From: a virus
Direction: 5' to 3' (one strand)
DNA: 21,139 bases
IMG/VR virus record: IMGVR_UViG_3300035180_001245
Location: 1 to 21,139 of that record
The position numbers were made by a program, and so were the translations under genes. How positions within the stretch are numbered: position 1 is the stretch's first letter; the number at the start of each line of letters is the position of its first letter. This document shows, in pieces, positions 1 to 9,538 of this stretch. The notes under the pieces are model-generated. The model saw only the letters and a list, made by a program, of their open reading frames with translations. It was not told the origin of the DNA and made no database searches.

Positions 1-1315
1 TGCGGGTTTAGAGGATATTTATACCGCAGTACTGCCAACCATTTCTACTGGTGGTCGAGCGATAATTCTATCTACGCCCAACGGTCCCCAGGGATTTTTC
101 TACGATACATGTATGAAGGCGAAAGAGCGCGAGCGTCTAAAAAAGATTGACCCTGCTCATGCAGATGAGTTGGCGTCTACAACATTCAAATACGTAGAGT
201 TGCAGTGGCATCTCCATCCAGATAGAGACCAGACGTGGCTTGACAATATGAGAAAGAAGTTCAATAATGATAGCCGTAAGCTTGCACAGGAAGTTTTATG
301 TGACTTTACTGCGTCTGGTGATAAAGTCATTAGTCCAGACATAATTAAGTGGTATGAAAATGATAGTCGCAGGGTGCCCGTATTACCAAATCAGCAAGAT
401 ATAATGGAACAACTCTTTGCTAAATATCTGCCAGAGGTATTTGAAAACTATGACCTCGGCTCAGATGAAAATCGACTCATGTTGACCGAGCAGCTCGTTG
501 AATCCGCAACAAGGGGACTTAGGCTATACATACCAGCCGAAAAGCTAACTGACACTCAAATATTTGCCGGTGTTGATGTTGCTTCTGGTGGTGCCACTGA
601 CTATTCAGCTTTTCATTTCAGTGATACGCAGGGCTCTATAGTAGCTTCGTTCAAAGACAAAGTCAATACACGAATTTTAGCCGTCTTGCTATACTGTTTA
701 GGGCGTTACTATGGAGACGCACGATTAGCTATAGAACGCAATTCATACGGACTTGACGTGATTATTCGTCTCAGTGACGAGCTTAGATATTCAAATCTGC
801 TCGAAGGTTTACAGAAAAACAAGCTAGGATACACCACCACAGGCATAAGTAGACAGCTATATGTGAGTAGACTTATCAGCCAGTTATCAATACCAGAACT
901 CGAAAAACGTCCTATCTTGAATGACAAAAGATTTCTTGAGGAGTTGTTAGTATTTGTATGGAAAAATGGTAAACCCCAGGCAGAATCAAAATGCAATGAC
1001 GATTTAGTGATGTCTTATGCAATACTATGCACCGCGATAGGAAAAGAGACAACTAGTGATGACCATTTGTTGGGAGTTTATCGGGGCGTGGGGCAAGAAG
1101 TTGCCCCCGAAGGTCCTTTAACTCCAAAGATATTGAGAGATGAAATTAATCGAATTGTGAAGGATAAGGCTATGCGTGACTCCGCCGAGACGTTCATAGC
1201 CGCAAATAGTGATAACCCTGCGCTAAGAGAATTGCAAGCTCAGCAGGAGATATGGGACCAGTTTGGAATACCACACATGGCGAACCCCACAGGAAAACTA
1301 AAAGACAATTCTTAG
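1..1315 (+). CDS. Phage terminase large subunit, C-terminal part (5' end outside window)
   Basis: The ATPase-nuclease that translocates DNA into the prohead and cuts the concatemer. The reading frame is open from base 2, so the ATG at 113 is internal and about 437 residues are visible. At the left edge the fragment reads LSTPNG (about residues 29-34), the coupling motif that follows the Walker B part of the ATPase domain. The RNase H-like nuclease domain follows, with its three expected acidic positions: Asp in FAGVDVASGG (bases about 560-590), Glu in LAIERNSYG (about 724-750) and the Asp pair in CNDDLVMSYA (about 992-1021). A C-terminal tail ends at TAG 1313-1315. Walker A lies upstream of the window. 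Position directly before the portal gene supports the call. Very sure of family; the protein is cut only by the window edge, with no frameshift seen. Confidence 0.95.
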   Translation, partial: AGLEDIYTAVLPTISTGGRAIILSTPNGPQGFFYDTCMKAKERERLKKIDPAHADELASTTFKYVELQWHLHPDRDQTWLDNMRKKFNNDSRKLAQEVLCDFTASGDKVISPDIIKWYENDSRRVPVLPNQQDIMEQLFAKYLPEVFENYDLGSDENRLMLTEQLVESATRGLRLYIPAEKLTDTQIFAGVDVASGGATDYSAFHFSDTQGSIVASFKDKVNTRILAVLLYCLGRYYGDARLAIERNSYGLDVIIRLSDELRYSNLLEGLQKNKLGYTTTGISRQLYVSRLISQLSIPELEKRPILNDKRFLEELLVFVWKNGKPQAESKCNDDLVMSYAILCTAIGKETTSDDHLLGVYRGVGQEVAPEGPLTPKILRDEINRIVKDKAMRDSAETFIAANSDNPALRELQAQQEIWDQFGIPHMANPTGKLKDNS

Positions 1316-1328
1316 AGAATTAGGAACG

Positions 1329-1346
1329 GAATATAACAAGGGGCGG
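1329..1346 (+). promoter_or_regulatory. Candidate late promoter motif before portal gene
   Basis: GAATATAACAAGGGG matches the recurring GAATATA motif found before four other genes of the window. It lies about 70 bases before the portal start. No -35-like element is conserved. Weakest in its 3' half of the five copies (AACAA instead of ACTTT). Confidence 0.4.
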
Positions 1347-1399
1347 TTCGTGTGTGCTTACAGTTCAACTAGCATTAGGAAAGGCTGGAGTTAATAGCC

Positions 1400-3688
1400 A
1401 TGGCAGATAATAACAAACCTACATTTATGGACAGACTCTTTTCGCGGTGGAGCGGAAATTACGTACGAGTGTTAGTGGCTGATTCCCCAGTAATGCCTGG
1501 GGGAGTGTCTCGCACCAAACTTTGGCGCGCTGACAAGATGAAGGATTCTCCATTTCCAACGGGTTATGATGCTAGAGACCTTGTTGATGACCCCAGTAGA
1601 AACATAGCATTGACGGGATCGCAATTCTACATTTTCAACTTAATGAATGTCAGTAGAAAAATTCGATACCACTTATATGACCTCATTGAAGAATGGCATC
1701 CTGAAATTACGGCGGCGCTTAACATCATTGCTGACGAGGCTTGTATTACCGGAATGAACAACGAAATTTTTGATATAGTTATCGAGAAGATGGATGGTGG
1801 GGAACTAAGTGATTTAGATGAAGCTGAAGTGGCTGCAATGACCACCATCCTTAACCAATTCTTCTTTAAGACACTTAATATCTCAGAAATGGCGTGGTCT
1901 TGGGTACGAAATTTAGCTAAGTATGGAGATTGGTTTGTTGAACCCGTATTTGGAGAAAAAGGCATCATTGACGTGGAGCCAATATACGACTTACAAAACG
2001 TCAGTAAAATAGACGATAAAACTGGGTTGCCATATTACTTTTACATGCCAGATGCCACTAACCAAGACATCCCGAACTATATTGCTAAAGACTTTTCTTC
2101 ATCCATGATTTGGCAGCCTGCAGTTATGCAGCATTTTACTCCTACTCGTCCAAGCGATTATCTAGTCTTGTTTGATGGGGAGCTTATTCATTTCAAGCTC
2201 GAAGACAAGCCACAATTCTTTCCTTATGGAACTAGTCACTTAGAAGCCATTAGACAAACGTGGGAATTGCTCAGAAGGATGGAAGATGCCATCTGGGTTT
2301 ATCGAATTGTGCGTGCTCCTGAACGTAAGATATACTACATTTATACAGGAAAATTACCAACTTTCCAAGCTCTTGAGTATGTCAACCTTATCAGAAACAG
2401 CCTGAAACGTTCTCCCAACTCTAACACGATTGATTTTACTATGTCACAATTCAAGGACATTGAATCCATTGATAAACGCTTTAGGCATGTATCAGTTGAC
2501 GAAGACCTCTGGATACCCGTTTCTGCGGGTGGAGAATCCACAAAGGTAGACACGTTACCTGGTGCGAATAACTTTTCAGACGTGGGAGATGTTGAGTACT
2601 TTAGACAGAAATTATATACCGGTTTACGAATACCAAAAGCATACTTGTCACTTGAGGAAAACACCAATCGTGCAACATTGCAACAGCAAGATGTACACTT
2701 TGCACGTATCATACATCGGTTCCAGGCGGCTATTTCAAAAGGCTTGGAACAGCTAGCGATAATGCAGTTGACGGCTTGGTTTACAGGAATGAAATCGGGT
2801 TCCTATGACGATTTTGAAAAAGCAAAGGCGCTCATCAAGAAATACAAAATCTCATTTAGGTGGACTACTGCTTCGTTTATTGAAGAGGCTGCCAGGTATG
2901 AAGGATACAAAGCACGAATGGAAATAGCGGAAGGGTTTACAAACCTTTTTGGTCCTAGTGCTAGAGCATACATTATAGAAAAGATTTTCAGACTGTCTCC
3001 AGATGAGAAGGAGCTACTTATGACGGGAGAAATGCCAGAGGAGGGAGCGGCTGGAGGAGGTCCAACTGCAACGGGAACAGCCCCATTTGGAGAAATGCCC
3101 TCGACTGGTAAAGAACCAGAATTAGGTGGGGCGGGAGAGACGGAACCGGCTGCTACTGGACCTGAATTGGGTGGCGCGGGAGGAGAGGCTGCTAGTGAAG
3201 AGGCGGCTCCTACCACTGGTGGACCTGGAGAGACTGCGATGCCAGAAGAAGAAAGCGCACCAAAGGAGTCTATGTCGCCTTTCTTTGGTTCTAAACGCAA
3301 GCTCATCAAAGAGACTTGGAAACATCTTGCGGAACGCTCTTCTAAGCTGAAAGACAAGTTTATATCGGGGTCTCCAGTGAGAATAGGCGCGCTGGGAATG
3401 AAAGAGTCTTACCGAGAGCTGTGGTTCGATTCCTTTGTCACTGCTAAGCTGGGCGCAATTAAAAATCGTCCCGCTGCGCAAGCTAAACTCATCACTGAAT
3501 CATACCAGAGTATTGTAAAACACCTAGCAGACTTAGATTTAATCAAAGAAGCTGAAACCAATGACAGCAAGTCAACCAATTCAGAAGTACCATCTGTTCC
3601 TCCCACCCTACTCAAGGAGATAAAAGCGGAGGAAGCCAAAACTGCTAATGTTACAGAAGAGAAAAAGTCCGAATTATTAAAGGATTGA
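1400..3688 (+). CDS. Portal protein (T4 gp20-like) with long C-terminal extension
   Basis: Dodecameric portal vertex: DNA entry/exit channel and nucleus of prohead assembly. 762 residues, clearly longer than T4 gp20. Family hallmarks are RAPERKIYYIYTGKLP (about residues 305-320), matching the gp20 'RAP-R-YIDVGNLP' signature, and EYFRQKLYTGLRIP (about 399-412). An early stretch, EEWHPEITAALNIIADE, is also typical. From about residue 545 to 625 a Gly/Glu/Pro/Ala-rich linker contains a repeated PELGGAG unit, followed by a basic/acidic helical tail (about 626-762) with no recognised fold. Start ATG 1400 is preceded by GGAG lying in the loop of a short GGCT/AGCC hairpin. Downstream: intrinsic terminator at 3721. 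The portal assignment is firm; the role of the tail is unknown. Confidence 0.93.
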   Translation: MADNNKPTFMDRLFSRWSGNYVRVLVADSPVMPGGVSRTKLWRADKMKDSPFPTGYDARDLVDDPSRNIALTGSQFYIFNLMNVSRKIRYHLYDLIEEWHPEITAALNIIADEACITGMNNEIFDIVIEKMDGGELSDLDEAEVAAMTTILNQFFFKTLNISEMAWSWVRNLAKYGDWFVEPVFGEKGIIDVEPIYDLQNVSKIDDKTGLPYYFYMPDATNQDIPNYIAKDFSSSMIWQPAVMQHFTPTRPSDYLVLFDGELIHFKLEDKPQFFPYGTSHLEAIRQTWELLRRMEDAIWVYRIVRAPERKIYYIYTGKLPTFQALEYVNLIRNSLKRSPNSNTIDFTMSQFKDIESIDKRFRHVSVDEDLWIPVSAGGESTKVDTLPGANNFSDVGDVEYFRQKLYTGLRIPKAYLSLEENTNRATLQQQDVHFARIIHRFQAAISKGLEQLAIMQLTAWFTGMKSGSYDDFEKAKALIKKYKISFRWTTASFIEEAARYEGYKARMEIAEGFTNLFGPSARAYIIEKIFRLSPDEKELLMTGEMPEEGAAGGGPTATGTAPFGEMPSTGKEPELGGAGETEPAATGPELGGAGGEAASEEAAPTTGGPGETAMPEEESAPKESMSPFFGSKRKLIKETWKHLAERSSKLKDKFISGSPVRIGALGMKESYRELWFDSFVTAKLGAIKNRPAAQAKLITESYQSIVKHLADLDLIKEAETNDSKSTNSEVPSVPPTLLKEIKAEEAKTANVTEEKKSELLKD

Positions 3689-3720
3689 TGCTGTTTGTGG
3701 GCGTCACAAGATAGCTAGAT

Positions 3721-3757
3721 AATCGCCCTGCTCAATTGAGTGGGGCGATTTGTTTTG
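3721..3757 (+). terminator. Intrinsic terminator after portal gene
   Basis: AATCGCCC (3721-3728) pairs with GGGCGATT (3743-3750). The loop holds a further CTCAATTGAG palindrome, and TGTTTTG follows. One of three terminators here followed by TTTTGTACC. Confidence 0.75.
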
Positions 3758-3764
3758 TACCACA

Positions 3765-3782
3765 GAATATATTACTGGAGGC
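3765..3782 (+). promoter_or_regulatory. Candidate late promoter motif before the 1282-residue gene
   Basis: GAATATATTACTGGAGG lies four bases after the TTTTGTACC that follows the portal terminator and about 98 bases before the next ATG. The leader between them can fold: AGCCCGT near 3808 against ACGGGGCT near 3829. Position just after a terminator makes a promoter role likely. Confidence 0.5.
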
Positions 3783-3862
3783 GCTTTCAGTTTATATAGC
3801 ACCTAGCCCGTTTCAAAATACTTTGGGACGGGGCTGAGAACGACCACGACAAGGAGATTTCG

Positions 3863-6800
3863 ATGAAAAAAGACAGTCTACTTACTGGTATACAATCCAC
3901 TTTCTCTAGCAGAATGGACGAAAAGATTCGCTCCAACAGCAAAGTGTTTGGAGAGTCCTATGATGTTCTGACGTATGACGGTGACGCAGCTACTTTTGTA
4001 AGTCATAAGACAGGGGCTTTGTATGAATACAGAGAGTCTGCTGGGGGTAGTATTATATCTAGAGTTGATTTTGACGCTGAGGACATGAAAGCCCGAACGT
4101 CAGCTACTTGCCGAAATATAGTAGAGGCTGTTGTTAGAGGTTCTGACTCAAGGCCATTCATAAATGAGTTGAATCGCCTGTTGACTGAGCGCATATATGT
4201 TAGTCGTTTACCTTTTCGAGGAGTGTTTCCTATTTCAGAGAGAATTCGTAAACGAGTTTTTAACACACTTATGGAAAACGAGTTGTTTATCGAATACCTC
4301 TCTAATCTTGGATATTCAATTAAGGAAAATAAAAAACTCCTCGTAGAATCAATGCCGTTTTTAGGATTAAGAGCTAGAGATAAGCTCATTAAGTTTTTTC
4401 AAGACCAAATCGGTTTGACTTATGAACAGGCGAGGCTTATCACGCACACGCTTTTGAACCTTGGATTGGGTCAGAAATTCCAAGAGGCATTTGATTTCAG
4501 GAATTTGAATAACGCACTCTCCGCTTATCTAACGCCGAGGAAGGCTCGCGCATTATCAACTATTATTGTAGAGACCGTTATAAGTCACCTATTAGGGGAG
4601 GCAGAGGTTACACAAGCCGCTCCCGCAGACGCCACTGCTCAGACCGATACCAATACCAAGCCTTGGGGCGACCAAGCTGACAAAGTCAAAAAAGGTATGG
4701 CTGTTAATCTTGATTCCACAGAAAAGGTTGCGGTATACGATGACTCAGGACAAGAAATTGCAAATGATACAGTAGCAAATCTCATTGCAAAAGGTACATT
4801 GCCTAATGCTGTTGATCCTAAAACCAAAAAGCTTGCTTTTCTGGTAGATGCACCTAAAGACCCAGATAAGGGGTTAGCGGCAGTTTCTTCCGTTGATGGA
4901 AAAACCAAATTAAACCTTGCTTTCTCTCTTAATAAATCTACCACTACAGCAGGGGCACAGAAAAATACACAAGCAGCTAAGCCCAACTCCCCCGAAGCAA
5001 ATGCACAGAAAAATACACAAGCAGCTAAGCCCAACGCCTCTACAACTACAGCAACAAATACAGGTGGCGCAACAGCACCAGCTATTCCAGGAACTACCAA
5101 AGAGTCTGCCTACAGACTAACTGATTCTACTGAAGATGAGTTTGATATAATAAAAGAATATCTTGAGCGCGAGGATGAGGACGTGTTTGCAGATGACGAT
5201 GAACAGACACCTTCAGATGAAGCTGAACAAGAGGAAAGAGAAGCACAGGAGCTTCTGCGTGTGCTAGATTTGTTCAAGAAAATGAATGCGAAAGCTGAAG
5301 AAGCGACAGAGACACCAGAGCCAGAAATTGCTGAGTTTGACAGCGAGGGCGACTTCAGGTCGGCGTCAGATTTTGATACTGATGCTGACACTGTTGTTTC
5401 AGATGCTGAAGGCGGCTCAGACGCGATTTTAATGCCACCTAAAACGGGTGGACTTGGTGATGGAATTGATGAAAATAGTGTTGACGAAGAGCAATTAAGC
5501 CTTGGTATTGAGATAGAATATGAGGAACACATCGCCAATAATTTTGATTTAAGTGAGAAAGCCAAACGCGAAATGGCTAAGAGTATTGCTTTAGACCATT
5601 TGCGCGAAGACCCTGAGTACTATTCAAAGTTGCTAGCGATGGAAGATGGTGCTTGTGATGATGTAGCCTCTGAATATGGAAAAAAAGATTTAGAGGATGT
5701 AGTAGAAGTCAACGAATCTAATGATATTCCTCTTAATGGGAAAACTGTATTAAAAGGTGTAACGACAGCAGAAGACGATTTGGAAGAACCAAAGGACAAA
5801 AAGTCACCTCTGCCACAGGTAGGAGTGAATGTCGGAGATAAATATCAAATAGAAGAAGGAGAGCTTGAAGACGCGGAAACTGGTGCTCCATTATTGCCAG
5901 GAGAATACACAGTCTCTGAAATAGTCTCTGACATTGCTACGTTACAAGATTCTGACGGAGAGAAGCATAAAGTAGCAGCTTCAGAACTTATTCAAAACGC
6001 TGAAGAGATTGAATCTCCTGCTGATGAGCTATCAAAAGGTGATGGTCTTTCTGTAGAAGACGGTGCTTTTCCTGTTCCCGTAGATATTGAGACTGGAGAG
6101 GAGCTTCCCCCTGGTGAATACAGGATAGAAGAAACGACGGACACCATCCTCGTTTTACGCTCTGATTCTGGCGAATACACGGTATCTAAAAGTGACCTAG
6201 GCGGATTTACAAAGCTACAACGCCCACCAGCTAAAAATAATGCACCTAAACCCCAGGAGGACTATTCAGAAGAAATAGATGAGAAAGCATTTAGCCGAAA
6301 TTTTGAGAAGGAACTCATGGATGCGCTTGGCGAAGCAAAAGATATGATTGAAGAGGCTGCACCCAAATTACCCGCCCCGCCGTTACCAGACACTACACAG
6401 GAATTAGGTGGCTTTCCTCTAGACACTGAGGACCTTATAGCTGCAGACTCAATTATGGAAGAGGTACCTACATCTACAGGCAGTGAGGTTCCAGAACCTC
6501 CTGCAAACCTCGCTGAACAACCAACTAAAACCAAGAACGCTCCAGTCGCAGAAGCTCCTGCCCCACCAACAGCGAATGAGCCAGACTTCAAAAATCTTGA
6601 CGTGCCCGACTATGTAACAGAACCCACAGAGAAAGAGGGAGAGCCCCCACAGCCACCCACAACTCCCACAACCCCTACAGGAGACGCACCCACTCTTCCT
6701 GACGCCGCCCCAGCAGCCAAAGTTCCTGCTCGAAAGGGCTCGACAACTCCTGGAGGGGCAGCACTAGACGAGTTTGGAGACCTTGAGGTGCCCGAAGGTG

Positions 6801-7711
6801 TTTCTGAGCCAACTGAAGGTGTTATGGTGCCAGAGCCGCCAAGGCCAGAGTCTGAGCCCCTAACGGAGCCAGCTATTTCGCCCGAAGAGACTCTTAAAGA
6901 ACCTGGTGACGAGGCTATACCGCCCCCAGATTTTAATTCTGACTCTCAGTCTAATGTACGAGAACCAAAGGTAGAGACGGGGAATGAGGGCGCGGGTAAT
7001 CTTGATACGCCCTCGTCTGGAGAAGAAAAAGGGACTAATGGTGAAGTTTCATTAGCTCCAGAGTCTTCTGAGTCTAAACCGATAGAACCCAATGATGAAG
7101 TTTCATCAACTCCAGAATCTTCTGAGTCTAAACCAATAGAACCCAATGATGAAGAAGAAAATGTAGAAGAAGCCCCAGCCAATGAAACAGACGAGATGAA
7201 GAAAATTGACAAACAGCCTTTAGGTTACGTGGCTAATCCACTAGACCCAAGTGCTGATATTGTCGATCCCACTGGAAAATTCGGTGCAGATAAAGACGCA
7301 CAAGAGTTGTATACTAAGCTGGATGCACTTAAGACACATCTTACCAATACCTCGCAAAATGCCAATAATGACGGACCTACTCCAGCAGAAGGACAAGCTG
7401 ATTATCAAGTTGATGTCGAGGTGCGAGAATATGCTGATACGGTTGCCAATCTAATGACCAAGCTAAAAGAATCCCCCGATGCGTATACCAAAGACCAAGC
7501 GCGGCAATTAGTTTCTTTTTTCTCTGAAGAGCCAATAGTAGCGCCAGAGAAAGAAGAAAAAGAGTCCAAAGAGAATGATAACAGCACTCACGAATATAAC
7601 AAAGAGGATGAGGGGATTAAAGCTTCTTCCGAAATAGCGTCTCCGCCTAAGACGGCAGACAGAGATCCCATCCCAAAATCATTAGCTTCTGCTCCGAAGG
7701 GAGGTCTATAA
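3863..7711 (+). CDS. Very large acidic repeat-containing protein in prohead-core position; function unknown
   Basis: 1282 residues, extremely Glu/Asp/Pro-rich. Not recognised as a named family. Residues about 1-245 look like a folded, mostly helical domain. Visible repeats after that: a 33-base identical repeat (4955-4987 and 5003-5035, encoding AQKNTQAAKPN twice); two similar beta-rich modules of about 60 residues (about 653-712 and 727-785), each with the pattern GD...ETG..LPPGEY....L.SDSGE...V..S; and an 18-residue tandem repeat (7043-7096, 7097-7150: PESSESKPIEPND). Long Pro/Glu linkers separate them. The gene sits between portal and protease, where T4 has the small prohead-core genes 67 and 68, so a core/internal head role is plausible but inferred only from position. 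The start is preceded by AAGGAG. It ends one base before the protease ATG, so the two are translationally close. Alternative: a virion decoration or ejected protein. Confidence 0.85.
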   Translation: MKKDSLLTGIQSTFSSRMDEKIRSNSKVFGESYDVLTYDGDAATFVSHKTGALYEYRESAGGSIISRVDFDAEDMKARTSATCRNIVEAVVRGSDSRPFINELNRLLTERIYVSRLPFRGVFPISERIRKRVFNTLMENELFIEYLSNLGYSIKENKKLLVESMPFLGLRARDKLIKFFQDQIGLTYEQARLITHTLLNLGLGQKFQEAFDFRNLNNALSAYLTPRKARALSTIIVETVISHLLGEAEVTQAAPADATAQTDTNTKPWGDQADKVKKGMAVNLDSTEKVAVYDDSGQEIANDTVANLIAKGTLPNAVDPKTKKLAFLVDAPKDPDKGLAAVSSVDGKTKLNLAFSLNKSTTTAGAQKNTQAAKPNSPEANAQKNTQAAKPNASTTTATNTGGATAPAIPGTTKESAYRLTDSTEDEFDIIKEYLEREDEDVFADDDEQTPSDEAEQEEREAQELLRVLDLFKKMNAKAEEATETPEPEIAEFDSEGDFRSASDFDTDADTVVSDAEGGSDAILMPPKTGGLGDGIDENSVDEEQLSLGIEIEYEEHIANNFDLSEKAKREMAKSIALDHLREDPEYYSKLLAMEDGACDDVASEYGKKDLEDVVEVNESNDIPLNGKTVLKGVTTAEDDLEEPKDKKSPLPQVGVNVGDKYQIEEGELEDAETGAPLLPGEYTVSEIVSDIATLQDSDGEKHKVAASELIQNAEEIESPADELSKGDGLSVEDGAFPVPVDIETGEELPPGEYRIEETTDTILVLRSDSGEYTVSKSDLGGFTKLQRPPAKNNAPKPQEDYSEEIDEKAFSRNFEKELMDALGEAKDMIEEAAPKLPAPPLPDTTQELGGFPLDTEDLIAADSIMEEVPTSTGSEVPEPPANLAEQPTKTKNAPVAEAPAPPTANEPDFKNLDVPDYVTEPTEKEGEPPQPPTTPTTPTGDAPTLPDAAPAAKVPARKGSTTPGGAALDEFGDLEVPEGVSEPTEGVMVPEPPRPESEPLTEPAISPEETLKEPGDEAIPPPDFNSDSQSNVREPKVETGNEGAGNLDTPSSGEEKGTNGEVSLAPESSESKPIEPNDEVSSTPESSESKPIEPNDEEENVEEAPANETDEMKKIDKQPLGYVANPLDPSADIVDPTGKFGADKDAQELYTKLDALKTHLTNTSQNANNDGPTPAEGQADYQVDVEVREYADTVANLMTKLKESPDAYTKDQARQLVSFFSEEPIVAPEKEEKESKENDNSTHEYNKEDEGIKASSEIASPPKTADRDPIPKSLASAPKGGL
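4955..5035 (+). repeat. Direct repeat, 33 bases twice, inside the 1282-residue gene
   Basis: Bases 4955-4987 and 5003-5035 are identical as read, spaced 48 bases, in frame, and encode AQKNTQAAKPN both times. Near-perfect DNA identity suggests a recent duplication. Confidence 0.95.
7043..7150 (+). repeat. Tandem 54-base repeat inside the 1282-residue gene
   Basis: Units 7043-7096 and 7097-7150 differ at only a few bases and encode the 18-residue blocks EVSLAPESSESKPIEPND and EVSSTPESSESKPIEPND. Confidence 0.95.
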
Positions 7712-7712
7712 A

Positions 7713-8357
7713 ATGGGAGTTCTCAGAGAAGTACTTATGCTAGAAGCTGCCTCAGTAGGCACGTCCGAGATGACAGGTGCTATGACTGTTCAGGGTGTGT
7801 TTCAGGTAGCTGATTCCCCGAATGCTAATCGTCGTGTGTATCCGTTTGATATATTGATGTCGGAAACCAAAAGACTACAAGAGATATGTAAAGTTCGCGG
7901 TCTTTTTGGCGAATTAGACCACCCTTGGTACAGTGGTGACGGTGCTGAGGCAGAGGCAGCCATTATTCATGCCAAGACTGTATCGCATCTTATTACGTCT
8001 CTATGGAATGAAGGCAAAATATTTTATGGAAAGCTTGAGCTGTTAGATACTCCGATGGGTCTCATTCTTCAAGAAATTATCAATAAGAAATGTCAAATAG
8101 GCGTGTCTTCTCGGTCTCTTGGCGGTGTGCGTTCTGGAGCCAATGGATTTTCCTATGTAGAGGCAGATGGTTTTCGCATAATTTCTTTTGATGCCGTCAT
8201 TGGTCCTTCAGTTGTTGAATCAAAACTACAGACAGTGCGTGCTATGAAAGAATGGTCAGAGTTGTCGGGTGCGTTGATAAAAGAGACGACCGAGGAAGCA
8301 AAACAAGATATCAGGAAAGACATAAGAAAAATGATAAGACAGATAGTGTTTGACTAA
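7713..8357 (+). CDS. Prohead protease (T4 gp21-like serine protease)
   Basis: Head maturation protease that processes core, scaffold and capsid proteins after prohead assembly. 214 residues, typical size. Catalytic-site signatures are visible: GLFGELDHP with His70 and QIGVSSRSLGG with Ser132/133, as in the gp21/herpes-assemblin-like fold. The NANRRVYP segment near residues 38-44 is also common in the family. The N-terminus contains VLMLE/AASVG and the C-terminus ALIKE/TTEE, both fitting the (L/I)-x-E cleavage rule known for T4 gp21, so self-processing is possible (inference). The start ATG 7713 is preceded by GGGAGG at good spacing and lies one base after the stop of the large upstream gene. 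Confidence 0.93.
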   Translation: MGVLREVLMLEAASVGTSEMTGAMTVQGVFQVADSPNANRRVYPFDILMSETKRLQEICKVRGLFGELDHPWYSGDGAEAEAAIIHAKTVSHLITSLWNEGKIFYGKLELLDTPMGLILQEIINKKCQIGVSSRSLGGVRSGANGFSYVEADGFRIISFDAVIGPSVVESKLQTVRAMKEWSELSGALIKETTEEAKQDIRKDIRKMIRQIVFD

Positions 8358-8421
8358 AACAAGAAAGCACTAGTTAGGATGTCGAAGCAAGTAAAGAACA
8401 TATACATTGAAGGAGCCACAC

Positions 8422-9510
8422 ATGGCAAAATCTACTAAGGCAACGGAAAAAAAAGTAAGTCCAAAAAAGACTGTACTCAAAGAAGTACAGGAACCGCAGG
8501 ACAGTCCGCTAAGCGATTTGCAAAAAATGGTAGCAGAGGAAGTTGCTCCTTTGCGTGAAAGTTTGAATCGTCTCACTGAGGAGAATGCTCAGTTAGTAGA
8601 TAGCACGACTACGCTCAAGGCTAGCTTAGCTGCCGCCGAGAAAAAGGTCAAGGATTTGATGCTCGAAGCTTCGGGACTATCAGAGAAATTGAAAAATGTC
8701 ACTGTGGTAGCTAAAGAAGCTGCTAGAGAAAATGCCATGCTTAAAGAGTCGATAGAGGCTATCAAGAAACGTAATGTTAGACTTGTTTCTGAAATGAAAG
8801 CCATCAATGAATCAGCATCTAAACGTGTCAAGCTTGCTGTGGAGAGGGCAGAAGCAGACAAGCAGGCATTCATACGTTCAGTCACTGAAAGTTTGGAGAA
8901 ACAAGTAGGGCAACTACTCCATGAGGCTTTCAGTGGAGCAAAAATGTTATTTGAATCAGATATGAGTGCAGTACAAACAGACCTGCTATCTGACCTTGGA
9001 AATCTATTGCTGCCGTATGTTACGGATCCTTCATTGCCTCGTCGTACCGAGACTTTACGCAAAGCCATCAGAGAAGCGAAGGAAGCACTTGTTAAATCTG
9101 CTCGTACTTTCAAAGAATATCAATCGAAAAAAGACGCAGAATCCAAAAAACTTCTGGCTAAACTGACGGAAGCAAACAAGCTGCTACAAGAAGCCAAATT
9201 TGACAAATATAAGGACAATCTCGTTAAAAATTTACCTGAAACTATAAGGAATTTTGCAAGAGAGAAATTGAATGAAGCAAAAAATGTTGACGATGCGAAG
9301 AATATACTACAGACAATCATCCGAACATCCTCCGCCACAGGTGGGATTAAAACTCCTCCTAAGCCCGTGGTGGTTACAGAGGCTGCGCAAGCCCAGGGCG
9401 GTGATAATCGGGTGGAAGCACTTCTTCGAGAATCCCTCGGACGTGCCGAGGTAGATGCCACAGTTGATCCTGAATTACTCAGACTCGCAGGCATCTCGAA
9501 GAGAAAGTAA
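8422..9510 (+). CDS. Prohead scaffolding/core protein (gp22-like position)
   Basis: 362 residues, highly charged and rich in Lys, Glu, Ala and Leu, with long predicted coiled-coil segments (about residues 30-140 and 200-300), as expected for a scaffold that fills the prohead and is degraded by the protease. Sequence identity to T4 gp22 is not obvious by eye; the call rests on gene order (protease, scaffold, capsid) and composition. Start chosen at ATG 8422 because GAAGGAG lies at 8408-8414 at correct spacing; the upstream in-frame TTG at 8407 would overlap that site. Many L-x-E segments followed by Ala/Ser (LLQEA, LLHEA, LLRES, MLKES) could be protease cut sites. Confidence 0.82.
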   Translation: MAKSTKATEKKVSPKKTVLKEVQEPQDSPLSDLQKMVAEEVAPLRESLNRLTEENAQLVDSTTTLKASLAAAEKKVKDLMLEASGLSEKLKNVTVVAKEAARENAMLKESIEAIKKRNVRLVSEMKAINESASKRVKLAVERAEADKQAFIRSVTESLEKQVGQLLHEAFSGAKMLFESDMSAVQTDLLSDLGNLLLPYVTDPSLPRRTETLRKAIREAKEALVKSARTFKEYQSKKDAESKKLLAKLTEANKLLQEAKFDKYKDNLVKNLPETIRNFAREKLNEAKNVDDAKNILQTIIRTSSATGGIKTPPKPVVVTEAAQAQGGDNRVEALLRESLGRAEVDATVDPELLRLAGISKRK

Positions 9511-9538
9511 GGCATTCACTCTAGAAGGAGGACATCAC

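Noticed and set aside
2803-3357. Long minus-strand ORF opposite the portal tail, and similar long antisense ORFs opposite 4639-7212, 8589-9113 and 18375-20162
   Set aside because: Shadows of biased (Glu/Ala/Pro-rich) coding sequence; Ser/Ala-rich translations without ribosome sites or family marks.
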